A DNA stretch of 64,000 nucleotides from Actinopolyspora lacussalsi subsp. righensis. GTDB lineage: Bacteria; Actinomycetota; Actinomycetes; Mycobacteriales; Pseudonocardiaceae. A program made the position numbers and the translations under genes. Shown here piece by piece: positions 55,716 to 63,874 of the stretch (position 1 is its first letter; each line of letters starts with the position of its first letter). The stretch is from positions 124,001 through 188,000 of the forward strand of contig NZ_FPAT01000004.1 of the NCBI RefSeq assembly GCF_900116555.1, read 5' to 3'. Under the pieces are notes generated by a model. The model was not told the origin of the DNA. It did not search any database and saw only the letters and a program-made list of their open reading frames with translations.

Positions 55716-56192
55716 TCACCGCCGAACGCGCACCAGCCCGTAGTGCCAGATCAGCGCGAGCACCAGCGGGATCGCGGCGATCGCGGCGGAGCCGAACTGC
55801 ACCAGCCGCGAGGTCGCCAGCTTGTACATCGTCAGTGTGGCCCCCGACCTGATGGTCACCTGCTCACCGCAGGTCACCGTGGCGGCGCCGGAGAACCACG
55901 GCTGGTACTGCCGGTAGGAGACGGTGGAGTCGTTGCGCGGACTCCGGATGTTGCGTCGTTCGCCGCTGTCGGGAACGACCTCGCAACTGGCCCATCCGTT
56001 CTTCCTGAGGTTGTCGGTGAGCGCGATGGTCTTCCCGCTCCAGCGGTACTCGTCCGCGTTCTCCTCGGTGACCCCGCGATCGGAGTACACCGTGGTGGCG
56101 TTCAGCGTCGCGGCCCCGTAGAGCACCCCGAACCCGGCGACCACGAGTACGACCCAGCCGATCGCCAGGTACAGCGCTGCTTTCCGTAACAT
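55716..56192 (-). CDS. Hypothetical two-helix membrane protein (WXG100 locus)
   Basis: 158 residues. Helices at ~6-28 and ~132-150 flank an exported loop with two cysteines (WASCEVVPD, ATVTCGEQV) that may form a disulphide. No named family recognised. Last gene of the minus-strand WXG100 cassette, ten bases after the preceding stop. ATG 56192. Confidence 0.65.
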   Translation of the reverse strand: MLRKAALYLAIGWVVLVVAGFGVLYGAATLNATTVYSDRGVTEENADEYRWSGKTIALTDNLRKNGWASCEVVPDSGERRNIRSPRNDSTVSYRQYQPWFSGAATVTCGEQVTIRSGATLTMYKLATSRLVQFGSAAIAAIPLVLALIWHYGLVRVRR

Positions 56193-56202
56193 CCGTCCTC
56201 AC

Positions 56203-56637
56203 TCACCAGTTACCGCTCCGCAGGAACGAATCAGGCGGTTCCTCGTCGTCCTGTTCCGGGGCCCGGTTCGGATCGTTGGCGATGATCTCGGTGGCCTCGT
56301 GCCCCTCGTCCAGCATCTCCTTGACCTGCCGCATGGCGGGCACACCCTCCTCGAAGGCGCGCCGCACCCCCTCGTCCGCCACCGCCCGGCCGCTGGTCAC
56401 TTGCTGCCAGCTCAACTCCCCCTCGTCGATGCGCCGCTGCAACTCGGCGATCCCGGCAGGAGCCTCACCCCGCCGGACGAGCTGTTCGATCTGTTCGGTC
56501 TGCTCCTCGGAGAGCTCCGCTTCCGGTAGTTCGTCGTTCATCTCCTCGGCACGCGCCGCGACGCGCTCCGCGTCAGTCACGGCCTCGTCGAGTGCGGCCT
56601 CCGCGTCGCGGATCTCCTGTGTTTTCCAGTCCCGCAA
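56203..56637 (-). CDS. Acidic coiled-coil protein of the WXG100 locus
   Basis: 144 residues, very acidic, with heptad-like helices EIRDAEAALDEAVTDAERVA and LSEEQTEQIEQLVRRGEA. TTG 56637 follows GAGGTGAGGA. It lies between the WXG100-like protein and a small membrane protein. It could be a chaperone or companion of the secreted protein, but this rests on position only. Confidence 0.65.
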   Translation of the reverse strand: MRDWKTQEIRDAEAALDEAVTDAERVAARAEEMNDELPEAELSEEQTEQIEQLVRRGEAPAGIAELQRRIDEGELSWQQVTSGRAVADEGVRRAFEEGVPAMRQVKEMLDEGHEATEIIANDPNRAPEQDDEEPPDSFLRSGNW

Positions 56638-56686
56638 GTCCTCACCTCGGGTTCGCCGGTTTCGACGGGTTCGGTGGAGTCCGGCG

Positions 56687-57670
56687 TCACAGATTTCCCG
56701 CCATGCTCGTGCGGCGGCCCGAACCGTGCTGCTCACCGGACCGCTCCGGCGACTCGGTTCCACCCTGTTGTCGCGCACCGCCCCGCTGCTCCGCATCGCC
56801 CTGTCGCACCGTGGTGTTTCCGTTCCCGCCCATGTCCGAGGTGGTCTGCCGCACGTCGGAGGCACCACCGCGCACCTGCGTCGCGCCCTCTCTCACCTGG
56901 TTGACCCCGTCCGTCACTCCGGACACGGCACCGGTGAGCTCACGTGTTCGGTCCAGCGCGACGTTGACGGCGTCACCGGTACCGCGCGGACCATCGCCAC
57001 TGGCGACCTCCTGAATCCTGGCGAGTGAGGTTCCGGTGGATTTGACTCCCTCGATCACCTGCTTCACGCCCTGGTAGATCCGGATGATCGCCTGGATCAT
57101 GTCCATGATCATGAACACGATGTCGATGCACTGGATCACGATGCGAACCGCGTTGGCCCAGCCCCCGACAGGCACCCAGGCCGTGCAAGCCGCCTGGATC
57201 AGCCGGTTCACGAGCTTGTCGATCAGCTCCAGGATCTTCGAGCAGAGCATCTTCGAGGTATCGGCGGCCTTGGTGAAAGCCGTGCTCACCAGATCGGCCG
57301 CCGCCGCGTCGGCCTCCAGCGCGACCGTCCAACCACCGACCATCATGGACTCGAAAGCCGCAGCGGCGGCACCGTCCCAGCTCTGCCGCAGATCGCTGAC
57401 ACCGTGGTTGAGGTTGCGCCGCACCGCCCGCAGCGACTCGCCTATGTCGTTCCACGCCTTGGCGTTCTGCTCGATCTTGGCGAAGTCACCGGTGATGGGC
57501 GAGATCAACGACTCGACGAGGTTCTGCCCCGCGACCTGCTCGTAGATCCAGTTGACCCCCTGGACCTGCCAGCTCGCGTCCTGGATGGCCGATTTCAGGG
57601 TTTCCGAGTCCGCCTGCCCGGTGCGCTGTTCGAGCTTCGCGATCGGATCGTCCACATCGGCGAATGCCAT
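56687..57670 (-). CDS. WXG100-type long secreted protein
   Basis: 327 residues. Residues ~60-130 form a WXG100-like helical hairpin (KAWNDIGESLRAVRRNLNHG, DLRQSWDGAAAAAFES with the W-x-G turn). A hydrophobic helical section (WANAVRIVIQCIDIVFMIMD) follows at ~200-220. The last ~70 residues are Gly/Gln/Arg-rich and disordered. ATG 57670 follows GAGGGGG. Probably a type VII secretion substrate; no eccC or eccD gene is in the window. Confidence 0.8.
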   Translation of the reverse strand: MAFADVDDPIAKLEQRTGQADSETLKSAIQDASWQVQGVNWIYEQVAGQNLVESLISPITGDFAKIEQNAKAWNDIGESLRAVRRNLNHGVSDLRQSWDGAAAAAFESMMVGGWTVALEADAAAADLVSTAFTKAADTSKMLCSKILELIDKLVNRLIQAACTAWVPVGGWANAVRIVIQCIDIVFMIMDMIQAIIRIYQGVKQVIEGVKSTGTSLARIQEVASGDGPRGTGDAVNVALDRTRELTGAVSGVTDGVNQVREGATQVRGGASDVRQTTSDMGGNGNTTVRQGDAEQRGGARQQGGTESPERSGEQHGSGRRTSMAGNL

Positions 57671-57806
57671 TCGTCCCCCTCGTAAGACTGCCCCGTAATG
57701 GCTCGCACCGGCCCCGGCCCCGGGAAATCTCCCGTGGTCGCTCCTTTCGGAGCCCGACACGGTGATGGGGCCGACCGGTGCTGTCGATCGTTCTGACGCC
57801 GAGTGC

Positions 57807-58136
57807 TCAGGGCCGCATCCCGCTCAGGGCTGTCTCTATGCCGCTGAGCAGCTGTTCGATCTCGCGTTCACGTTCTTCGTACTCGGCGGCCGTGTTGTCC
57901 AGCTCCTCCCTGACCCGGAGCAGCTTGGCGTGCGCCAGGCGCAGGGTTTCGGAGTAGAGCGCGGTGGCCCCCTGCACGACCGGGATCAGGGACGCCATGA
58001 CGCCGGTGAAACCGCTGGTGTCCGAAGCGGTCTCGTTGGCGTAGCTCTCGATACCGTTGAACGACTCGGCGTTGCGCCGCAACAGACCGCCGTAGTCGCG
58101 GAGCCGCGACGGTACGGCTTCGACTCTCTCCGACAC
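57807..58136 (-). CDS. EspC/ESX-like small helical protein
   Basis: 109 residues, all helical, with central TSGFTGVMASLIPVVQGATA and a C-terminal AAEYEEREREIEQ that contains YEERE, a fit to the YxxxD/E type VII export signal. No W-x-G turn is seen. GTG 58136. Likely a partner of the longer WXG100 protein 136 bases downstream. Confidence 0.7.
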   Translation of the reverse strand: MSERVEAVPSRLRDYGGLLRRNAESFNGIESYANETASDTSGFTGVMASLIPVVQGATALYSETLRLAHAKLLRVREELDNTAAEYEEREREIEQLLSGIETALSGMRP

Positions 58137-58275
58137 CGTTTCCCCCTCTGCGGAGCCGTTCCGGACGTGGCCGGACGCGTCTCACTCGTTCGGACCACGA
58201 CTGTGACGCGACCGCACGACTTACGGTTCCGGGAGAAACCGATTTTTCGAGTCGGTGGTGGATCGAGCTTTCCGC

Positions 58276-58836
58276 TCAGTGCGCCACGGAGTCCAGCACC
58301 AGGCGCGAGATCCGCTCGGCGGCCTCGCACTGTTCGGTGCCGGCCTCCTGTTCACTGACCACGACCTGCAGGGTGGCTCCCGTCACGTCGGAGTAGACGG
58401 TGCAGTCGTTGGCGTAGGAGGTTCCGCTGGCGGCGACGGGGAAGTCGGAGAGCCGTTCGCCGCCGAGCTGGTCGAAACCGTCGGGCTGGGCGGCGAGGAG
58501 CACCGAGTCGTCGGCCTCGCTGCCCTGCTCGGCCGGAAAGCGGCAGCCGCGCACCGGAGGATCGAAGCTGACCTCCTCCGGCTGACCGTTGCCCACCGCG
58601 AACGCGGGCTCGCGCAGCTCGGCGGGCTCGACCAGCGAGCACATCCGCTCGGCGGAGAGTTCGGCCAGCTTGTCGCGCTGCTCCGTCGGAGTGGTGGGGG
58701 TGGCCGAGGACGACGGCGCCGGTGTCGACGTTCGCCCGGTGCCGGTGGAATCGGTATCGGTATCGGTGCTGCCGCCACCGCCGCAACCGCTCAGAAACAC
58801 CAGCAGCGCGCCCGCGCAGGCCGAAACGCGGGACAT
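58276..58836 (-). CDS. DUF3558-like lipoprotein
   Basis: About 186 residues. Lipobox LVFLSGCGG near residue 18 is followed by a Gly/Ser/Thr-rich linker and a DUF3558-type domain: LSAERMCSLVEPAELRE, RGCRFPAE, NDCTVYSDV and EQCEAAERI. Anchored to the outer face of the membrane. These lipoproteins frequently accompany WXG100 genes in Pseudonocardiaceae. ATG 58836 gives a normal signal peptide; ATG 58881 adds 15 residues. Confidence 0.8.
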   Translation of the reverse strand: MSRVSACAGALLVFLSGCGGGGSTDTDTDSTGTGRTSTPAPSSSATPTTPTEQRDKLAELSAERMCSLVEPAELREPAFAVGNGQPEEVSFDPPVRGCRFPAEQGSEADDSVLLAAQPDGFDQLGGERLSDFPVAASGTSYANDCTVYSDVTGATLQVVVSEQEAGTEQCEAAERISRLVLDSVAH

Positions 58837-58926
58837 CCCGGTGCGTCCGAACCGGGAGCCGACGCCAGAAGCACAAGACATGCTCCCCAGGATGCCCTAG
58901 ACCGCCACACTTCGCGGCGCCTGCGC

Positions 58927-58994
58927 GATTTCTCGAGAAATTGACGCCGACCGCACTGCCACGCCTGGGCGCACCGTCGATTTCCCGAGAAATC
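58927..58994. repeat. Dispersed palindrome pair, copy F
   Basis: GATTTCTCGAGAAATT (58927-58942) and GATTTCCCGAGAAATC (58979-58994), 52 bases apart. The first contains a perfect TTTCTCGAGAAA. The hairpin module is absent from this locus. It lies between the lipoprotein gene and the MFS gene. Confidence 0.75.
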
Positions 58995-59034
58995 GACGGT
59001 GCCGTGCCGGAAAGGGGACCGCGGTCCCGGAAAA

Positions 59035-59123
59035 GCGGCCACACCGCTGCCGGCCGGACAGCGGTGCGGCCACTGTGCACTCCGAGGGCGCTCCGGCGAC
59101 GAACGAACCGGGAGCGCCCTCGG
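59035..59123 (-). terminator. Two tandem hairpins after the MFS transporter
   Basis: CCGAGGGCGCTCC (59082-59094) pairs perfectly with GGAGCGCCCTCGG (59111-59123), 25 bases beyond the transporter stop on the minus strand. A second hairpin, CACCGCTG/CAGCGGTG (59042-59066, extendable with mismatches), follows. Together they form a likely strong terminator. Confidence 0.75.
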
Positions 59124-59147
59124 TGCCCACTTCGGAAACCGGAGTTC

Positions 59148-60464
59148 CTAGTGTTGCGCGGCCGGAGTGGTGGCCGCCTCGTCGTTGGTGAGGTCACGCT
59201 TGTAGGTCTCGGTCAGCAGGTAGGCCGAGCCGAACGAGATCACCGCGAGCACGATCACGTAGGCGGCGATGGACATCGCCGAACCCGTGGTGCCGTACAG
59301 CCAGGTGCAGATCATCGGGGCTATGCCGCCGCCGAGGATGGACGCGAGCTGGTAGCTCACCGAGATGCCGCTGTAGCGCAGCCGGGTGGAGAACAGCTCG
59401 GAGAAGTAGGCGGACTGGGGGCCGTAGACCGCTGTCCGGCACAGCTGCATCACCATGCCGCCGAGCAGGTACAGCATGATCGAACCCGTACCCACCAGCA
59501 TGAAGTAGGGCACGGCGATCAGCGCCATCACGGCCATGCCGCCGAGCACCATCCTGCGCCTGCCGAAGAAGTCGGACAGCAGCCCGAACAGCAGCATCAG
59601 CGGTATGTCGACGAAGCTCAGCAGCGAGTTCGCGTTGAGCACCGTGGTGCGCTCGAACAACCCCTCCTGCGTGGTGTAGAAGACCATCCAGGTGCTGGTG
59701 ATGTAGAAGGTGGCGTGCGTGCCCAGGAACATGCCGGTGGCCAGCAGGATCGTCTTCGGGTGCGAGCGCAGCGCCTCCAGCACCGGCATCTTGGCCTTCT
59801 CCTTGGTGTTCATCACCTGTTCGAAGACCGGGCTCTCGCTGATCGTGATGCGGATGACCAGCCCTGCCACGATCAGCACGGCGCTGAGCAGGAAGGGAAT
59901 CCGCCAGCCCCACGCGAAGAACTGTTCGTTGCCGACGCTGGCCGAGATCGCCGAGAAGGTGAGGTTGCCCAGCAGCAGCCCGGCGGGCACGCCGACCTGC
60001 GGCCAGGAACCGTAGAAACCGCGCCGGTTCTCGGGGGCGTGCTCGACGGCCATCAGGGCCGCGCCGCCCCATTCGCCGCCGACACCGATGCCCTGGGCGA
60101 AGCGCAGCGTGACCAGCAGCAACGGTGCCCAGACACCGATCGTCTCGTAGGTGGGCAGCAGCCCGATGAGCAGCGTGGCCACACCCATCAGCATCAGCGA
60201 CCAGATCAGCATCGGTTTTCGTCCGAGGCGGTCGCCGAAGTGGGAGAACACGACGCCGCCCAGTGGGCGGGCGATGAAGCCGACGGCGAAGGTGGCGAAG
60301 GAGGCGATCGCACCGACCATCGAGTCGAGTTCCGGGAAGAACAGCTTGTTGAACACCAGCGCGGCGGCGGTGCCGTAGATGAAGAAGTCGTACCACTCGA
60401 TGGTGGTGCCGATGAGGCTGGCGAAGGCCACTCTCCGGGAGTGGGGTTGTGACGTACCGACCAT
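59148..60464 (-). CDS. MFS transporter, metabolite:H+ symporter (MHS) family
   Basis: 438 residues with 12 membrane helices. The MHS/ProP-type signature is clear: FASLIGTTIEWYDFFIYGTA at the start, RPLGGVVFSHFGDRLGRKP in loop 2-3, GGEWGGAALMAVEHAP, and a second half beginning near residue 235. Substrates of this family include proline/betaine, citrate, shikimate and other organic acids; the one here is unknown. ATG 60464 follows AAGGG. Confidence 0.9.
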   Translation of the reverse strand: MVGTSQPHSRRVAFASLIGTTIEWYDFFIYGTAAALVFNKLFFPELDSMVGAIASFATFAVGFIARPLGGVVFSHFGDRLGRKPMLIWSLMLMGVATLLIGLLPTYETIGVWAPLLLVTLRFAQGIGVGGEWGGAALMAVEHAPENRRGFYGSWPQVGVPAGLLLGNLTFSAISASVGNEQFFAWGWRIPFLLSAVLIVAGLVIRITISESPVFEQVMNTKEKAKMPVLEALRSHPKTILLATGMFLGTHATFYITSTWMVFYTTQEGLFERTTVLNANSLLSFVDIPLMLLFGLLSDFFGRRRMVLGGMAVMALIAVPYFMLVGTGSIMLYLLGGMVMQLCRTAVYGPQSAYFSELFSTRLRYSGISVSYQLASILGGGIAPMICTWLYGTTGSAMSIAAYVIVLAVISFGSAYLLTETYKRDLTNDEAATTPAAQH

Positions 60465-60875
60465 TTGGTATGCACCCTTCGTGTCGAAGCTAACGGGGAC
60501 TCGCACGGACAGGTGGGTGTGGCGCAGATAACTAACGCTGTAAGTTTTGGGAACGTTAACGGCGGAGCGCGGCAATCACAAGGGGGCGGCGGAACTCGAT
60601 CTTGAAAAGGACGAAAAGGACCGGCGCCAGCAGAGCGGGCGCCGACGGAGAGCGGGAACGCGCGGCAGGGGCGCGGCGGAAGAGCGCGCGACCGTCTTCC
60701 GGGGGTCAAGCCGCCCCGGCACAGCACGGTCCACAATGGTCGTACGCTGTGGCGGGAGAAGTGGCTCGCGGGGACGATCCCCGAGCCTCGTCGTCATGAC
60801 TGACGATCTGGAGGAGGCCGGAACGAAGTGGTTCTCACAGCGCGTTCGCGCCGCTAGAATTCCAGGTCAGTGAGT
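60465..60875. other. Gap upstream of the CRISPR array (putative leader)
   Basis: 411 bases without a believable gene. The part near 60478-60560 upstream of the transporter should be its promoter. The last ~100 bases before 60876 are the candidate CRISPR leader, because the degenerate repeat is at the other end of the array. Confidence 0.45.
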
Positions 60876-61453
60876 GTAGGCCCCGCGCACGCGGGGATAG
60901 ACCCTCACTCGATCACTCTCCAAGGTAAGTAAGAACGTAGGCCCCGCGCACGCGGGGATAGACCCTCGTGCCACCGTGTTTCGGTGGGCATCTCGCCGTA
61001 GGCCCCGCGCACGCGGGGATAGACCGCGCTCACGCTCAGCCTCGTCCTCCGCACGCTCGTAGGCCCCGCGCACGCGGGGATAGACCACAGGTCTGTTCTG
61101 CCTGACGCGGCTGCGGCGGCGTAGGCCCCGCGCACGCGGGGATAGACCGCTTGAGCAGTACCAAGCCGAAGTCGCCGACGTGTAGGCCCCGCGCACGCGG
61201 GGATAGACCCCGGGCGTGCGGCTTGTCGAGCAGCCGGTTGATGTAGGCCCCGCGCACGCGGGGATAGACCCGTGATCCACCTGTTTTGTTCGTGCATGAG
61301 TTCGTAGGCCCCGCGCACGCGGGGATAGACCACGGAGCCTGTCGTTTTCGGTGGGCACTCATAAGTAGGCCCCGCGCACGCGGGGATGGACCTACGTCAG
61401 TCAGGGGTATTTCCGGATTGACACCGTAGGCCCCTCGGGAGTGCTCGGGATCA
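60876..61453 (+). CRISPR. CRISPR array, type I-E-like repeats, no cas genes in window
   Basis: Nine 28-base repeats start at 60876, 60937, 60998, 61059, 61121, 61182, 61243, 61304 and 61365. They begin GTAGGCCCCGCG and end CGCGGGGATAGACC, with an internal CCCCGCG/CGCGGGG hairpin. The ninth has one change (GATGGACC). A truncated tenth copy begins exactly in register at 61426. Spacers are 33 bases, except 34 for the fourth. Repeat form and orientation match the I-E type, in which the leader is on the GTAGG side. No cas gene is present, so interference genes must lie elsewhere or be absent. Confidence 0.95.
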
Positions 61454-61927
61454 GTCGCGGCGGGCGCCCTCCGGCCAGATCACGGTGGTCGGCAGTGCAC
61501 GGTCCTCCGCCGCCGCCACGATGTCGGCGGTCCCGCCGTAGCCCCGTGCCGGTTCGCCGTCCCACACCGCGATCAGCCGGTCGGCACGGTCGATCATTTC
61601 GAGGCTGGCGTCCATGTGGGACCGCGAGGTCGATTCCACGTGGTTGAGCCGCACCACGTCCGAAGCACGTGCCATGAGGGCGTCGTAGATCGGGTGATGC
61701 TCTGCGGGAAGCCCCTCCCGGTACTGAGTCGCGGGCACGATGACCACGAGCTCTCCCCCGTGATCGAGCACAGCCCGGGCGAAGAGGCTGTCGGCGCCGT
61801 CCGCCAGGCAACTCAGCCCGACGACCTCGGGAGTGCTCGCTATCTCATCGCGGAGCGCGGTGTCCACGAGTTGTTCCGTATCGCCGGGGAGACCCCGGTG
61901 TCCCGTGATAGCTAGCTTCGTCACCAC
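61451..61927 (-). CDS. SLOG-like nucleotide/ligand-binding protein
   Basis: 158 residues. A Rossmann-like fold pattern: KLAITGHRGL, GADSLFARAVLDHGGELVVI, a polar MDASLEMIDRADRLIAVWDG and a glycine-rich GYGGTADIVAAAEDR, as in the SLOG/LOG superfamily that binds or cleaves nucleotide-like ligands. GTG 61927 or GTG 61924 overlaps the stop of the upstream HTH gene by 4-7 bases, so they are co-translated. Its end lies 25 bases from the degenerate CRISPR repeat. Function unknown. Confidence 0.8.
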   Translation of the reverse strand: MVTKLAITGHRGLPGDTEQLVDTALRDEIASTPEVVGLSCLADGADSLFARAVLDHGGELVVIVPATQYREGLPAEHHPIYDALMARASDVVRLNHVESTSRSHMDASLEMIDRADRLIAVWDGEPARGYGGTADIVAAAEDRALPTTVIWPEGARRD

Positions 61928-63186
61928 TGGTCCTCGTCGTAGAGCTTGGTCAACATCCGATCGAGATCCTCGACCTCACGACCGCCCTCCGGCAGCTCGG
62001 ATCGCAGCGTCCGGACGTTCGACACGATCCGCTCAGAACGGTACCGCTTGCCGACCCGCAGCGCTTCCAAGCCGAGTTTGGCGGCTTCGTCCTGATGAGC
62101 TGCCCGTGCCAGTAGTAACGCATGCTCGACCTTCGCGAGCGCCTGGGGCTTGGGAGCCGCCATCGACGGAACGACGGCAGCGTAGACACTTCTCGCCGCC
62201 GAGACGTCACCGAATTTCGCCAGCGCACTGGACTGATAGCGAGCCACCTTCGCCGCCGTGAAAGCGAACACCCACGGCCATCGGGCCTCGCCGGCATGTC
62301 GATCAGCGAGGCGTTCCGCGGTGGTGAGCGCTCCGGTCATCGCCGCTCGATCTCGTAGCGCGCCGAAGGCGACCGCACGCAAGGATGCGAGCCATGCTCG
62401 GGCGGCGACCGGGCTACTGTTGTCGAGCTGACGAGCCGCCTTGTCGAGCAGTCGCACACCCTGGTGCGGGTCACCGATCTCGACGGCGAAGTGTCCGAGG
62501 CTCCCAATCATGTAGGACACCAACAGGGGATTCCTGGCTGACTCGGCGAATCGGATGCTCTCCTGGTACCGCGCACGCGCGAGGACTGTATCGCCTCGGT
62601 CAGCCGCGAGCCACGCTGAGAAACCAGCGACCTCGCTCAGAGCGGCGAATCCACGAGCATCATGCAGCTTGTCCCGAACGACCTGCTTCACCAACCGCAG
62701 ATGCCCTTCAACGGCGGGTGCGAGATGCCGCGAAGAGACCGACGCTTCCATGCGCCGATAAGACTCGGTCGGTGCGGATATCGACGCGACGAGCCCGTCG
62801 CTCGTGTCCGCCGCCGCACCCGTACCGCGAGTTCGTGCCAGCGCTACGCCGACACCAAGCCCGAGGGTCGTTCCGAGGTAGGTCCTTCTGTCCACGTTCT
62901 CAGTGGTACACCCGTTGCCACTTCGCCTGAACCCGAGTTCGAGGTCTGAGTCGGCATTCAGGATGTGCCGTAGTGCTTGCCGATAGCGAGCGGCAGGCCA
63001 ACGGATGACGCCGCGCTCCCACTTGCCGATGTGGTTGGCGTCGACCTCGGTGATCTTCTCCGTCAGCCGGTAGGTCTGGGCGTTCACGGCTTCGGCCAGT
63101 TCCTGGCGGGTCATCGGCTGACCTGGTGATGACGGCGACCCAAGACGTTGTCGTGCAACGCGTAGGGCTTCGTTGGGCTCCGGCAC
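61921..63186 (-). CDS. HTH (XRE-like) regulator with TPR-like C-terminal region
   Basis: 421 residues. The N-terminal ~75 residues form a helix-turn-helix (MTRQELAEAVNAQT, VDANHIGKWERGVIRWP). A short linker with VDRRTYLGTTLGLGVGVALA follows. Residues ~170-421 are helical repeats of TPR type (HARGFAALSEVAGFSAWLA-like, VRLLDKAARQLD, AKVEHALLLARAAHQDEAA). GTG 63186 follows AGAGGAGCAGGT. Co-translated with the SLOG-like gene and divergent from the small Cys protein. A ligand- or peptide-sensing regulator is likely. Confidence 0.85.
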   Translation of the reverse strand: MPEPNEALRVARQRLGSPSSPGQPMTRQELAEAVNAQTYRLTEKITEVDANHIGKWERGVIRWPAARYRQALRHILNADSDLELGFRRSGNGCTTENVDRRTYLGTTLGLGVGVALARTRGTGAAADTSDGLVASISAPTESYRRMEASVSSRHLAPAVEGHLRLVKQVVRDKLHDARGFAALSEVAGFSAWLAADRGDTVLARARYQESIRFAESARNPLLVSYMIGSLGHFAVEIGDPHQGVRLLDKAARQLDNSSPVAARAWLASLRAVAFGALRDRAAMTGALTTAERLADRHAGEARWPWVFAFTAAKVARYQSSALAKFGDVSAARSVYAAVVPSMAAPKPQALAKVEHALLLARAAHQDEAAKLGLEALRVGKRYRSERIVSNVRTLRSELPEGGREVEDLDRMLTKLYDEDQW

Positions 63187-63356
63187 ACCTGCTCCTCTGA
63201 TCAGTCCGTTTCTGACAGTAACTGACCGAATACAAGCGGAGAAATTCAACTCTCCCAGAACTCTCCCCTTGCGCTCCCAACTTCGCTCCCTCCCGTCCCG
63301 GGGCGCGACGACGGAGGCTCGTCGTGTCACTGCCAAAACGGTGGAGAGGTCGGACC
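63187..63356. promoter_or_regulatory. Divergent control region of the HTH and radical SAM genes
   Basis: 170 bases between the HTH gene and the small Cys-motif gene. The HTH protein probably acts here. The section 63205-63250 (TTTCTGACAGTAACTGACCG) is AT-richer and has TGACAGT/ACTGACC repeats spaced closely. Assignment as an operator is inference. Confidence 0.4.
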
Positions 63357-63806
63357 ATGCGGACACCCGTATCGATCGCGCTGCCCGCCGCGACCGCGAA
63401 CGTGCGAGCGACCCGTGCAGTAGCGAAACGTCCGTTCGTACGCGAGCAGCGGGCTCCGCGCCGAACGCGGCGCACTACGAGACTCTTCTGGGGGCGACAC
63501 ACCGAAGCGTATCCGGGGTTCACGTACGAACACCCGCACACAGCGCCATCACACGAACGCCGCTGGCGGACCACGCCTCCGAAGGCTCGGACCGAGGACG
63601 GTGCACGCGTCTACGCGGTGGGCCTGCGAGGAGAGTTCGTTCGGCACGAAGTGCCTGAGCGCCCGGTGACGCAGCTCTATGAGGGCCGCGAAGTGGTCAT
63701 CGCCGAGTGCGGCTGCCTCGCCTTCCTGTTGTTCGGTGTTCCTCCCGGCCGTTACGAGCGCTGTCCCAGCTGCCCAATTGATCAGGAGACGTTGCCGCAC
63801 CGGTAA
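63357..63806 (+). CDS. Small protein with C-terminal cysteine motif
   Basis: 149 residues. The N-terminal ~75 are basic and disordered. The C-terminal part is structured: ARVYAVGLRGEFVRHEV, YEGREVVIAECGCLAFLLFG and RYERCPSCPIDQ, with a C-x-C and a C-x-x-C pair that could bind a metal such as zinc. ATG 63357 follows GGAGAGG. It precedes the radical SAM gene by 68 bases. No family recognised. Confidence 0.6.
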   Translation: MRTPVSIALPAATANVRATRAVAKRPFVREQRAPRRTRRTTRLFWGRHTEAYPGFTYEHPHTAPSHERRWRTTPPKARTEDGARVYAVGLRGEFVRHEVPERPVTQLYEGREVVIAECGCLAFLLFGVPPGRYERCPSCPIDQETLPHR

Positions 63807-63874
63807 CACCGAAGTCGGACCTACTCGACCTGCTCCGCTCCGCCCCACGGGCTGTAATCAACACAGGAGATCGA

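Noticed and set aside
60867-61362. Minus-strand open frames of 108-163 residues with repeating RARGL/CAGPT words
   Set aside because: They are translations of the CRISPR repeats and spacers; the periodic 61-base unit explains them.
63549-63848. A 99-residue minus-strand frame at the right edge
   Set aside because: Antisense to the Cys-motif protein, which has a good ribosome site and leads into the radical SAM gene.
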